From Janthinobacterium sp. 344 (GTDB taxonomy: Bacteria > Pseudomonadota > Gammaproteobacteria > Burkholderiales > Burkholderiaceae_D): a DNA stretch of 64,000 nt. The notes below the pieces were generated by a model. The model ran no database searches. It was not told the origin of the DNA and saw only the letters and a program-made list of their open reading frames with translations. The position numbers were made by a program, and so were the translations under genes. The stretch lies in NCBI RefSeq assembly GCF_900112025.1, contig NZ_FOKL01000003.1, positions 1 through 64,000 on the forward strand, read 5' to 3'. Of the stretch, positions 1 through 8,211 are shown one piece after another (the stretch's first letter is position 1; each line of letters starts with the position of its first letter).

Positions 1-220
1 CCCGGTCGCCATCGGCAACCGCCTGCGCGGCGGCGCGCGCGAAGTGGCGTCCGTCGTCGGGCCCCTGTGCACGCCGCTCGATTTGCTGGCCGACCAGATG
101 GAGCTGGCGCGCGCCGAGGAGGGCGACCTGGTGGTGGTGTTCCAGTCGGGCGCCTACGGCTTGACGGCCAGCCCGACGGCGTTTCTCGGCCATCCGCTGC
201 CGGCCGAGGTGCTCGTATGA
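1..220 (+). CDS. PLP-dependent decarboxylase, exosortase A system-associated (3' end only)
   Basis: Partial gene that enters from the left edge; only the last 72 codons are present and they read in frame from base 2. The tail contains a VVGPLCTPLDLL segment and a VVVFQSGAYGLTASP segment, typical of the C-terminal beta domain of fold-III (alanine racemase/ornithine decarboxylase-like) PLP decarboxylases, where the CxPxD and GAYG motifs complete the active site across the dimer. In XrtA loci this family (TIGR03099) sits beside an AMP-forming acyl-CoA ligase and is thought to supply a precursor for EPS decoration; the substrate is unknown. Its stop overlaps the next start as ATGA, so the two genes are probably cotranscribed. 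The family call comes from motif and context, without the N-terminal PLP-lysine region. Confidence 0.8.
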   Translation, partial: PVAIGNRLRGGAREVASVVGPLCTPLDLLADQMELARAEEGDLVVVFQSGAYGLTASPTAFLGHPLPAEVLV

Positions 221-2280
221 GCGGCCTGTGCGGTTGGCTGGCGGCGGCGGGCCATCGCGCGCCCGCGCACTTCGCGCCGGACGGGGCCTCGCTGGCGCCG
301 CTGGCCACCGGTGCGCCCGCGACGGACGATGCGCGGCCCGCTGTCGCTCCCCCCGCTGTCGCCGACGCCGCAGCCGGCGCCAGGGGCGCAGGCGGATCGG
401 CCGCCAGCCCCGAGATCGCCCTGGCGCGCATGGCCGCGCCCCTGTCGCGCTTTGACAGCGCGCCGCTGGCCGCCTGCCTGAGCGAGGTGGGCGGCGTGGC
501 CGTGGCCGCCATCGATGGCAGCCGCCACGTCTTCCAGCAAGATGGCTTGCAGGTGGCCATCTGGGGCCGGCCCGAACTCGATGGCTCGGCCAACGACGTG
601 GCGCGGCGCCTGGCCTCGTTGTGGCTGAGCCGTGGCGTGGCGGCCTGCGCCTGCCTGTCGGGGCCGTTCGCGCTGGCGATACTCGATGCCTTCGCCGACT
701 CGGCCCTGCTGGCCGTGGACCGCGCCGGCAGCCTGCCGCTCAGCTATGCCAGCAACGCCCAGGGCCTGTTCTTCGCCTCGTCGCATGACGCCTTGCTGGC
801 GCATCCGTCCGTGCGCGGCGCGCTCGATCCGCAAGCCTTGTATCACTACCTGTACTTCCACATGGTGCCAGGCCCGGCCACGGCGTACCTGGGCCAGCAG
901 CGCCTGCTGCCCGGCGAATACCTGCACGTGCGCGGCGGCAAGCAATGCAAAGGCAGCTACTGGCAGCTGGCGTTCCAGGAAAAGCCCCACGCGCGCAGGG
1001 CCGCCAGTTTCGCCAGCAAGCAGCGGGAATTCCTGGGCCTGTTGCGCCAGTGCGTGGAAAGCAGCCTGGGCAGCGACGCATCCGGCACGGGCGCGTTTCT
1101 CAGCGGTGGCACGGACAGTTCCACCCTGGCCGCCATCCTGGGCCAGGTGACGGGCCGCCCGGCGCGCACGTATTCCATCGGCTTTGACGTGCCCGGCTAT
1201 GACGAGCTGGCGTATGCGCGCCTGGCCGCCCGCCACGCGGGCAGCATCCACCACGAGCGCTATGTGACACCAGACGACGTGCTGGCCGCCATTCCCGCCA
1301 TGGCGGCCATGTTCGACCAGCCGTTCGGCAACGCCTCGGCCATTCCCGCCTTTTACTGCGCGCAGATGGCGCGCGCGCACGGCGTGGTGCGCCTGCTGGG
1401 CGGCGATGGCGGCGATGAACTGTTTGGCGGCAATGCGCGCTATGCGCACCAGGCCTTGCTGTCGCGCTATGAGCTGCTGCCGGCCATGCTGCGCCAGGCC
1501 ATCATCGAGCCGCTGCTGTTCCGCCGGCAAACGGGCAAGCCGTGGCGCCTGGCAGACAAGGCGCGCCGCTACATCGAGCAAGCCAGCCTGCCGTTGCCGG
1601 CACGCCTGGACCATTACAACCTGCTGCTGCGCCATGGCCATCGCACGGTGCTGGAAGCGGGCTTCATCGAGTCCATCGATCCGGGCATGGCGCCCGGCTG
1701 CGTGAATGGCGCGTACTGGCAGCGCCAGGGACAGGGCTTGAGCCAGATCAATGAACTGCTGGCGCTCGACATGCGCTTTACGCTGGCCGACAACGATCTG
1801 GTGAAAGTGCGCAAGGCGTGCGAACTGGCGGGCGTGGAGGCGGCGTTTCCGTTCCTGCACGATGCGATGGTGGAGTTTGCCACCCGCCTGGCGCCGCGCG
1901 ACAAGCTCGACGGCATGCGGCTGCGGCCCTTCTTCAAGCGGGCGCTGGCGGACGTGCTGCCGCCGGCCATCCTGCGCAAGAAAAAACATGGCTTCGGCTT
2001 GCCGTTCGGCCAGTGGCTGCATACGCACGTGCCGCTGCGCGAGTTCGCCTTTGACAACCTGACGCAGCTGCGCGGTCGCGGCATCGTGCGGCCCGCCTTC
2101 ATCGATGATTTAAAAGGCCGCCTGCTGGCGGAACACCCGGCCTATCACGGCACCATGGTGTGGCTGCTGCTGATGCTGGAACAGTGGCTCAGCCAGCATC
2201 CGGCCGCGCTGGGGGCGGTCGCAAACGGTTTTGCCGCATGCGCCACAGAAACGCCAGGCGTCCTCGATCCCACGGCGTGA
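217..2280 (+). CDS. Asparagine synthase-like protein of the XrtA EPS locus, degenerate glutaminase half
   Basis: 687-residue asparagine-synthetase-family protein. The C-terminal synthetase domain is intact: a PP-loop SGGTDSS at residues 296-302 (ATP pyrophosphatase), followed by a GGDGGDELFGG segment. Such enzymes use ATP to form an amide, probably on a sugar acid or acyl group in EPS synthesis (inference). The N-terminal half is unusual. It starts MSGLCGW, so the cysteine is at position 5 instead of position 2, and the NGEIYN-type glutamine-binding segment is not recognisable. Residues about 18-70 are an Ala/Pro/Gly-rich stretch. The start chosen is the ATG overlapping the decarboxylase stop; an upstream in-frame start would run through the decarboxylase. 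The last 92 bases overlap the tail of the convergent deacetylase gene. Confidence 0.82.
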   Translation: MSGLCGWLAAAGHRAPAHFAPDGASLAPLATGAPATDDARPAVAPPAVADAAAGARGAGGSAASPEIALARMAAPLSRFDSAPLAACLSEVGGVAVAAIDGSRHVFQQDGLQVAIWGRPELDGSANDVARRLASLWLSRGVAACACLSGPFALAILDAFADSALLAVDRAGSLPLSYASNAQGLFFASSHDALLAHPSVRGALDPQALYHYLYFHMVPGPATAYLGQQRLLPGEYLHVRGGKQCKGSYWQLAFQEKPHARRAASFASKQREFLGLLRQCVESSLGSDASGTGAFLSGGTDSSTLAAILGQVTGRPARTYSIGFDVPGYDELAYARLAARHAGSIHHERYVTPDDVLAAIPAMAAMFDQPFGNASAIPAFYCAQMARAHGVVRLLGGDGGDELFGGNARYAHQALLSRYELLPAMLRQAIIEPLLFRRQTGKPWRLADKARRYIEQASLPLPARLDHYNLLLRHGHRTVLEAGFIESIDPGMAPGCVNGAYWQRQGQGLSQINELLALDMRFTLADNDLVKVRKACELAGVEAAFPFLHDAMVEFATRLAPRDKLDGMRLRPFFKRALADVLPPAILRKKKHGFGLPFGQWLHTHVPLREFAFDNLTQLRGRGIVRPAFIDDLKGRLLAEHPAYHGTMVWLLLMLEQWLSQHPAALGAVANGFAACATETPGVLDPTA

Positions 2281-3145
2281 AGCGCGGCAGCTGCAGCAGG
2301 TCCGCCGCCGCGCCGGGACGCGCCACGCCCCAGTCCGTGGCGACGGCCGCCGTAAAACCCAGGCTGCGCACGATGTCCACGTGCGGCGCGCCATAGTCGA
2401 CGCCCATCTTGCCGTTCGGATAGGCAAACAGCGCGACGGGCGCCTGGAGCGCGTCTTCCAGATGGCGCTTGCCGTTGGCGATGTCCAGCCGCGCGGCCCG
2501 CTCCGACAGGGTGGCCAGGATCGGGTGGCTGACGGTATGCGCGCCGATGCCCATGCCGGCCGCGTGCAGCTGGCGCAGTTGCGCCGTGCTGAGCATGGCG
2601 GAGGGACGCGGCCTGGCGCCCGCCTGGCGGCGGATATGCATGGCCAGCTGCTGGCGCTGGGCGAACGGCAGGTATTTGAGCTGGCCCAGCAGGGTGGCGA
2701 TGGCGGCCTGGCGCCGCGCCAGGGTATCGACGTGCAGGCGCCCCAGGCCGACGGCCTGCAAGTCAAGCACGGGGCCGGACGCATGGCGCACGCCTTCGAT
2801 GACGCTGTCGTTCCACATTTGCCCGCCATCGAGATACCCCGTGGCAATGAAGAAGGTGGCGTGCAGGGCGTGCTGTTGCAGCAGCGGCAAGGCCACTTGC
2901 GCATTGTCCGCATAGCCATCGTCAAAGGTGATGCACACGGCGCGCGGCGGCAGGCTGCCATCGCGCAGGCGCTGCACGGCGTGCGCCAGGGGCAGCGGCG
3001 TGTAGAAGCGCTTGAGCAGGCGCAGCTGGCGCTGGAACAGCACGGCGTCTACTTCGCCGGGAAACAGCGGGTCGGGCCGCGCCAGCACGCGGTGGTAGAT
3101 CAGGATCGACAGGCTGGCCTGGCCGATCTGGCTGACCTTGCTCAT
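2189..3145 (-). CDS. Polysaccharide deacetylase family protein (NodB domain, CE4)
   Basis: 318-residue polysaccharide deacetylase. An ILIYHRV segment near residue 16, ITFDDGYADN (first catalytic/metal Asp) near residue 75, a GAHTVSHP segment supplying metal-binding histidines near residue 200, and an FAYPNG segment near residue 245 are the usual NodB motifs in order. Family members remove N- or O-acetyl groups from sugars; here the substrate is presumably the EPS or a lipid-linked repeat unit. There is no clear signal peptide, so it may act on the cytoplasmic side or be exported with the locus machinery. The start overlaps the stop of the upstream O-ligase gene as ATGA. Its 3' end overlaps the convergent asparagine-synthase-like gene by 92 bases. 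Confidence 0.85.
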   Translation of the reverse strand: MSKVSQIGQASLSILIYHRVLARPDPLFPGEVDAVLFQRQLRLLKRFYTPLPLAHAVQRLRDGSLPPRAVCITFDDGYADNAQVALPLLQQHALHATFFIATGYLDGGQMWNDSVIEGVRHASGPVLDLQAVGLGRLHVDTLARRQAAIATLLGQLKYLPFAQRQQLAMHIRRQAGARPRPSAMLSTAQLRQLHAAGMGIGAHTVSHPILATLSERAARLDIANGKRHLEDALQAPVALFAYPNGKMGVDYGAPHVDIVRSLGFTAAVATDWGVARPGAAADLLQLPRFTPWDRGRLAFLWRMRQNRLRPPPARPDAG

Positions 3146-4440
3146 GGCTGCTCCGCGATGGCGGTCTTGGCTCCGGCCTTGGCGGGACGGCGCTGCGGCG
3201 CGCGCTCCCGCAATTGCTGCTCGACCACGATGCGCGTGGCGATCAGGGCCGCCATCAGGTAATACGGCATGTCGAAATACAGCAGGCTGAGGAAGGCGCC
3301 GCCCACGGCAAAGCCGATCAGGCTGGCCTGGCTCATGGTGGCCAGGCCATGCGCCCAGCGCAGCTCGGCGTTGCCGCGCGTCAGGCGGATGATGACGGCC
3401 GCCGTATGCCAGGTGGCGATGCCCAGCGCCAGGTAGATAAGAAGGCCGACGAAGCCGTGTTCGCCCAGCGCCTGGAAATAAATGCTGTGCGCCGCGTGCA
3501 CATCCAGGGGGTTGGGCGCGTAGCGGGCGAAGATCGTGGCGTCGGAAACGTCGAAGCCGCCGCCCAGGAAGCGGTCGCGCGCCAGGTTGTACGCCATGCG
3601 CCAGGCGTTCAGGCGCCCCATGGCGGAGACATCGTCCTGGTAGGTGTTGATGGTATCCATGCGCTCGGCCCAGCGTTCTGGCATGAAGGCCAGCAGCAGG
3701 GGCGAGATGGCGGCCAGCAATGCGCCCAGCACCATCTTGCGCTCGCTTTTCAGCCACATGAACAGGCCCATGGCGGCGATCGCCAGCAAGCCGCCGCGCG
3801 AATACGAGCCCAGCGCGGCCAGGGCCGACAGCAGCATCGCCGCCGACAAGCCATGGCGCAGCCAGCGCTGACGGGTTTGCTGCTGCAGGTAATACATGAG
3901 GGGAATGGTGATGATGAGGGCCAGGGCCAGCGAGTTATTGTCGCCAATGAAGGTCTCCTCCGGTCCCCAGACCCGTTCCGTGCCGCCGCTGCGGATGGTG
4001 AAGATCCCCCCCTTGATGCCGTAATAGCCGATCGAGCCCACCAGCACCCACACGAGGCGCACGATGTCGCGCCGCGTGCGTATCACCATCATCACCACAA
4101 AACTCATCAGCATGATCTTCATGACCTTGTTCCACTGCACCCACGACGGCTCGGGCAGCAAGGCGAACGGCGCCGTGACATTCATCCAGGCGACGAACAG
4201 CAATAGCAGCACGCTGACGGGCGTCAGCGGCAGGCGCTTCGGTTCGCGCGACATCAGGACGCTGAGCATGGTGGCGATGGCGATGATGAAGGCGAACGGC
4301 ATGTGCGTGGCGAAGCCCCAGCCTTGCGTGTGGGGATTCATGACGCTGACCCAGACCCACATCAGGCCGCCAATGGCCGGCTCTTTCAAGATGAAAGGCA
4401 GGGAGCCGAAGATGAGGATGGTGATCAGTATGTCGCGCAT
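3142..4440 (-). CDS. O-glycosylation ligase / O-antigen polymerase-like, exosortase A system-associated
   Basis: 432-residue polytopic membrane protein with about ten hydrophobic segments, matching the Wzy_C/O-antigen ligase family and specifically the exosortase A-associated subfamily (TIGR03097). A SYSRGG motif and a HAAHSIYFQALGEHG motif in the large periplasmic loop (about residues 220-330) are the conserved ligase/polymerase signature. Predicted role: transfer or polymerisation of lipid-linked glycan on the periplasmic face. The start MRDILITIL was chosen because an upstream TTG start would add 15 residues ahead of the first membrane segment without a better ribosome site. It is the first gene of a two-gene leftward unit with the deacetylase and is divergent from the GT2-GT4 fusion gene. 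Confidence 0.85.
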   Translation of the reverse strand: MRDILITILIFGSLPFILKEPAIGGLMWVWVSVMNPHTQGWGFATHMPFAFIIAIATMLSVLMSREPKRLPLTPVSVLLLLFVAWMNVTAPFALLPEPSWVQWNKVMKIMLMSFVVMMVIRTRRDIVRLVWVLVGSIGYYGIKGGIFTIRSGGTERVWGPEETFIGDNNSLALALIITIPLMYYLQQQTRQRWLRHGLSAAMLLSALAALGSYSRGGLLAIAAMGLFMWLKSERKMVLGALLAAISPLLLAFMPERWAERMDTINTYQDDVSAMGRLNAWRMAYNLARDRFLGGGFDVSDATIFARYAPNPLDVHAAHSIYFQALGEHGFVGLLIYLALGIATWHTAAVIIRLTRGNAELRWAHGLATMSQASLIGFAVGGAFLSLLYFDMPYYLMAALIATRIVVEQQLRERAPQRRPAKAGAKTAIAEQP

Positions 4441-4584
4441 GAAAGGGGGGCGCTCCGGCTTGGCGTGGATCTTGATAATGGTCAACGGGCTGGCGGGCAG
4501 GCTCAGTACACTGGATCAGCACGTTCGGCATCGGCACCTTGTCGAACGTTGACATCAGTCCGCTCATGGTAAGACCAAGGAGGC
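4441..4584. promoter_or_regulatory. Divergent intergenic region of the O-ligase and GT fusion genes
   Basis: A 144-base spacer between divergent transcription units that must carry two promoters. I found no convincing sigma-70 or sigma-54 element on either strand. An AAGGAGG ribosome site ends just before the rightward start at 4585. Confidence 0.4.
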
Positions 4585-6675
4585 ATGCGCTTGTTGACCG
4601 TTCTCATGGCGACCTACAATGGCGCCGGCACCTTGCCCCAGGTATTGCGCGCCTACATGGGCTTGCACCCGCCCAGGGGCGGCTGGCGCCTGGTGATCGC
4701 CGACAATGGCAGCAGCGACGCCACGGCGCAGGTGATCGCCGCCTTTCGCGCGCGCCTGCCCCTCAGTTACGTCCACGTGGCGCGGCGCGGGCGCAGCCCG
4801 GCCCTGAATGGCGCCGTCGAGCACGCCTTGCGCCACGCCGGCGACGGCAGCGAGCTGTTCGTCTTCGGCGACGACGACGCCATGCCGGCCCCTGACTGGC
4901 TGTGCCGCCTGCAGGACTGTGCGCGCAGCCATCCCGGCTATGCCCTGTTTGGCGGCGCCATCGTGCCCGCCTGGCGCGAACGGCCCGCCGACTGGCTGCT
5001 GCGCTTGACGCCGGTCGGCTTGACGTGGGGCATCACCAGCCCCAGCCTGCGCGACGGCCCCGTGTATCCGGGCCTCGTGTGGGGCGCCAACATGGCCATC
5101 CGCCGCCGCATCTTCGAGGCGGGCGCCCGCTATGACGAAAGCATCGGCCCGCAGGGGGCCAATTACGCCATGGGCAGCGAGACGCGGCTGAACCTGGAAA
5201 TGCATGCGGCGGGCAACCCTTCGTGGTTCTGTCCGCAAGCGAAAGTGGCGCACATCATCCGCGTGCCACAGGTGCAGCGCGCCTGGATACTGCGCCGCGC
5301 CATGCTGTTTGGCCGGGGGCAATGCCGCCTGGCGCTGCCCGCGCCCAGCGTCGAGTGGCTGGGCGTGCCGCGCTGGATGCTGGGACGCTATCTGCGCGAC
5401 ACTGTGGGCGCCGTGCGCGCCTGGCTGCGGCGCGACCGGGCCGACCTGTTCCTGCGGCAATGGGAACGCGCCAAGCTGCGGGGCTTTTTCCATGAAGCGT
5501 GGCGCGGACGGCGCAAACGCTTGCCGCGCATAGTCATCAGCAGTTACTCGGGCGAACTGGGCGGCATGGAGCTGCGCATGGCGCAAGAGGCGACACTGCT
5601 GGCGCAATGCGGCTACGACAGCGTGCTGGCGCTGCGGCGCTTTCCCGGCTTTGCCGCCTGGGCACAGGAGTTGCGCCGGCGGCGGCTGAAGGTCCATGTC
5701 TACGAGCCGCCGCTGTTCCTCGAACACTGGCCCTGGCGGCGCTGGAATCTGTTGCGCGCCAGCTTGAGCGGCGCCTGGCGGCTGCGGCGGCTGCGCCCCG
5801 ACCTCGTGCACGTGGCCTTTTGCTGGACGGCGTATGGCGCCTCGATCCTGTGGCTGGCGCGGCGCTGCCGCCTGCCTGCCGTCATCAGCGTGCACAACGC
5901 GTTTCCGCTGGAAGCGTTCAGCGGCTGGCAGCGGCCCCGGCTGCAGGAAGCGTTTCGCAGCGTAAAGGGCGTGTATGCCGTGTCGCCGTCGGCCATGCGG
6001 CATTTTCTCGCGCTGTACCGCGACATGCTGGCGCCCGCCACGCGCCTGGCCGTGATCCCGAATGGTGTCGATACGGAAACCTTTCTCGTCTCGCCCGAGC
6101 GGCGCACGCAGGCGCGCCTGCAGCTGGGACTGCCGCACGGGGCGCTGGTGATCGGCTCGGTGGCGCGGCTGTCGCCGCAAAAGCGGCCGCAAGCGCTGCT
6201 GGCCCTGTTCGCCCGCCTGGCGCCACGGTTTCCGGAACTGTATTTGGTCCTGGTGGGCACGGGACCGCTGGAAGCCATGCTGCGCCTGCAGGTGCAGCAG
6301 GCGGGACTGGCCGGGCGCGTGCTGTTCGCGGGTTTCCAGGAACGCATCGAATTGCTGATGCCGGCCTTCGACCTGCATTTGCTGCTGAGTAAAAACGAAG
6401 GCTTTGGCATCGCCACCATCGAGGCCATGGCCTGCGGCGTGCCGGCCGTGGGCACGGACGTGCCGGGCACGCACGATATCCTGCACGATAGCCAGGGCGG
6501 CTTGCTGCTGCCGCTCGGCGATGAAGGGGCGGCCTGTGGCGCCGTGGCGGACTTGCTGGCCGATGCGCCACGGCGCGCCTGCATGGGACGCCTGGCGCGC
6601 GAGGAAACCGTGCAGCGCTATTCCATGCCGCGCCTGCAGGCGCAGCTGCGCCAGTTTTACGCGGGCCTGGTGTAG
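4585..6675 (+). CDS. Bifunctional glycosyltransferase: GT2 domain fused to GT4 domain
   Basis: 696-residue two-domain glycosyltransferase. Residues about 1-240 are a GT2 (GT-A fold) domain: MATYNGAGTL start, IADNGSSDAT nucleotide-binding segment, FGDDDAMP (DXD-like metal site) and a WGANMAI acceptor-side motif. From about residue 314 a GT4 (GT-B) domain begins with SSYSGELGGMEL, followed by VIPNGVDTE, GSVARLSPQKRP and KNEGFGIATIEAMACG, whose two glutamates form the E-x7-E motif. It probably adds two successive sugars to the lipid-linked EPS unit at the cytoplasmic membrane; donors and acceptors cannot be read from sequence. Strong AAGGAGG ribosome site. First gene of the rightward group GT fusion, flippase, GT4, MBOAT, SGNH. 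Confidence 0.9.
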   Translation: MRLLTVLMATYNGAGTLPQVLRAYMGLHPPRGGWRLVIADNGSSDATAQVIAAFRARLPLSYVHVARRGRSPALNGAVEHALRHAGDGSELFVFGDDDAMPAPDWLCRLQDCARSHPGYALFGGAIVPAWRERPADWLLRLTPVGLTWGITSPSLRDGPVYPGLVWGANMAIRRRIFEAGARYDESIGPQGANYAMGSETRLNLEMHAAGNPSWFCPQAKVAHIIRVPQVQRAWILRRAMLFGRGQCRLALPAPSVEWLGVPRWMLGRYLRDTVGAVRAWLRRDRADLFLRQWERAKLRGFFHEAWRGRRKRLPRIVISSYSGELGGMELRMAQEATLLAQCGYDSVLALRRFPGFAAWAQELRRRRLKVHVYEPPLFLEHWPWRRWNLLRASLSGAWRLRRLRPDLVHVAFCWTAYGASILWLARRCRLPAVISVHNAFPLEAFSGWQRPRLQEAFRSVKGVYAVSPSAMRHFLALYRDMLAPATRLAVIPNGVDTETFLVSPERRTQARLQLGLPHGALVIGSVARLSPQKRPQALLALFARLAPRFPELYLVLVGTGPLEAMLRLQVQQAGLAGRVLFAGFQERIELLMPAFDLHLLLSKNEGFGIATIEAMACGVPAVGTDVPGTHDILHDSQGGLLLPLGDEGAACGAVADLLADAPRRACMGRLAREETVQRYSMPRLQAQLRQFYAGLV

Positions 6676-6690
6676 GGGCGGGCGCCACGC

Positions 6691-8175
6691 ATGAGCGCCA
6701 CCCGCCACTCGTTCCTGTTTTCCTTCGCCGAAAAATACACGGTGCTGCTGCTGGGCATAGTCGCCACCATGGTGCTGTCGCGCCTGCTCACGCCGGCCGA
6801 GGTGGGCGTGTATTCGCTGGGCGCCGTGCTGGTGGCCCTGGCGCAAGTGGTGCGCGACTTTGGCGTGGGGCAATACCTGATCCAGGAAAAGCAGCTCGAT
6901 CTGGTGAAACTGCGTGCCGCCCTGGCCACCAGCCTGCTCGTCGCCTGGCTGCTGGCGGCCCTCGTGCTGCTGGCCAGCGCGCCGCTCGCGCATTTCTATG
7001 GCGAACCCCGGCTGACCCTGGTGCTGCGCCTGCTGTCGGTGAATTTCCTGTTGATACCGTTCAGCGCGCTGACCTTGCCCATGCTGCGCCGGCAGCTGCG
7101 CTTTCGCGCCATCTACGCCATCAACGGGGCCAATAGCGTGGTCAACCTGCTGGTGGCCGTGACCCTGGCGCTGCTGGGCTACAGCTACCTGAGCATGGTG
7201 TGGGCGGCCGTGGCCGGTTCGTGCGCCTCGCTGCTGGTGAGCCTGCTGGTGCGTCCGAAAGAGCTGCCGTGGCTGCCGGGACGGCGCGGCATGCGCGCCA
7301 TCGCCAGTTTCGGCGTGTATGCGACGGGCGGCGGACTCGTCGACGAGGCGGGCGTGGCGGCGCCGGACCTGATCATCGGCAAGCTGATCGGTATCGACAG
7401 CCTGGCCCTGTTCGGCAAGGCGCAAAGCGTCCTGAATCTGTTTAACCAGGCCATCACCAGCGCCATCTCGCCCGTGGTGTTTCCCCTGTTCGCGGCGCGC
7501 GACCGCGAGGGGGAGAGGGACGGGCAGGGCGGGGCGCTGGCCGTGTATCTGCGCACCGTCAGCTACATGACGGCACTGGCCTGGCCGTTTTTTCTCTTTC
7601 TGGCCTGCATGGCTTTGCCCTTGGTCAAGGTGTTGTATGGATCGCAATGGATGGGCTGTGTGCCCTTGATCCGCATCATGTGTTTGTCTTCGGCCGTGTA
7701 TAGCATGTTCAACATGGCCCGCTACCTGCTGGTGGCGACGGGCCAGATGCGGGCGCAAGTGCGGCTCGATGCCTGGGCCGGCGTGCTGAAGGTCGCGGCA
7801 TTGCTGCTGGCGGCGCCGTTCGGGCTGGTGGCCGTGGCCTGGGCCGTGGTGATCAGCAATCTCTTGCGCAGTGCAATGACGTATTGCTGCCTGCGTACGC
7901 TCAGTGGATTGCACTGGCGCATCCTGGCGCGGGCCGTGCGCAAGAGCCTGGCCCTGTGCGTGCTGGGCAGTGCGCCGCCGCTGCTGATGCTGCTGTGGCT
8001 GCCGCTGGAATTGCCGGACGCTGGCGCGCTGCTGGCGCTGGCCGGCACGGCGCTGGCCTCGCTGCTGTGCTGGATCGCCGGTATTTTGCTGTTGAAACAC
8101 GAGATCGCCGCCGAGTTTTGGCTATTGCAACGCAAGCTGGCCAGCCGCTGGCTGCCCGTCAAATCGCCGCACTGA
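6691..8175 (+). CDS. Lipid-linked oligosaccharide flippase, Wzx/PST family
   Basis: 494-residue membrane protein with about 12-14 hydrophobic segments and no catalytic motif, matching the polysaccharide-transporter (PST/Wzx, MOP superfamily) flippases. The N-terminus (FAEKYTVLLLGIVATMVLSRLLTP) and the MVWAAVAGS and GKLIGIDSLALFGKAQS segments are typical of this family. Expected function: move the undecaprenyl-diphosphate-linked repeat unit across the inner membrane for polymerisation. It lies 15 bases after the GT fusion gene with a weak ribosome site, so translation is probably coupled. The combination with a chain-length determinant, tyrosine kinase and Wza-like lipoprotein elsewhere in the locus indicates a Wzx/Wzy-type pathway. 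Confidence 0.88.
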   Translation: MSATRHSFLFSFAEKYTVLLLGIVATMVLSRLLTPAEVGVYSLGAVLVALAQVVRDFGVGQYLIQEKQLDLVKLRAALATSLLVAWLLAALVLLASAPLAHFYGEPRLTLVLRLLSVNFLLIPFSALTLPMLRRQLRFRAIYAINGANSVVNLLVAVTLALLGYSYLSMVWAAVAGSCASLLVSLLVRPKELPWLPGRRGMRAIASFGVYATGGGLVDEAGVAAPDLIIGKLIGIDSLALFGKAQSVLNLFNQAITSAISPVVFPLFAARDREGERDGQGGALAVYLRTVSYMTALAWPFFLFLACMALPLVKVLYGSQWMGCVPLIRIMCLSSAVYSMFNMARYLLVATGQMRAQVRLDAWAGVLKVAALLLAAPFGLVAVAWAVVISNLLRSAMTYCCLRTLSGLHWRILARAVRKSLALCVLGSAPPLLMLLWLPLELPDAGALLALAGTALASLLCWIAGILLLKHEIAAEFWLLQRKLASRWLPVKSPH

Positions 8176-8211
8176 TTCCCGCCGCCCTCACTGGCGCGGG
8201 GCAAGGAAAGG

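Noticed and set aside
4564-8100. A 1178-codon open frame on the minus strand
   Set aside because: It lies opposite two genes with clear motifs (GT fusion and flippase) and is Gln/Arg/His-rich as expected from the complement of GC-rich codons.
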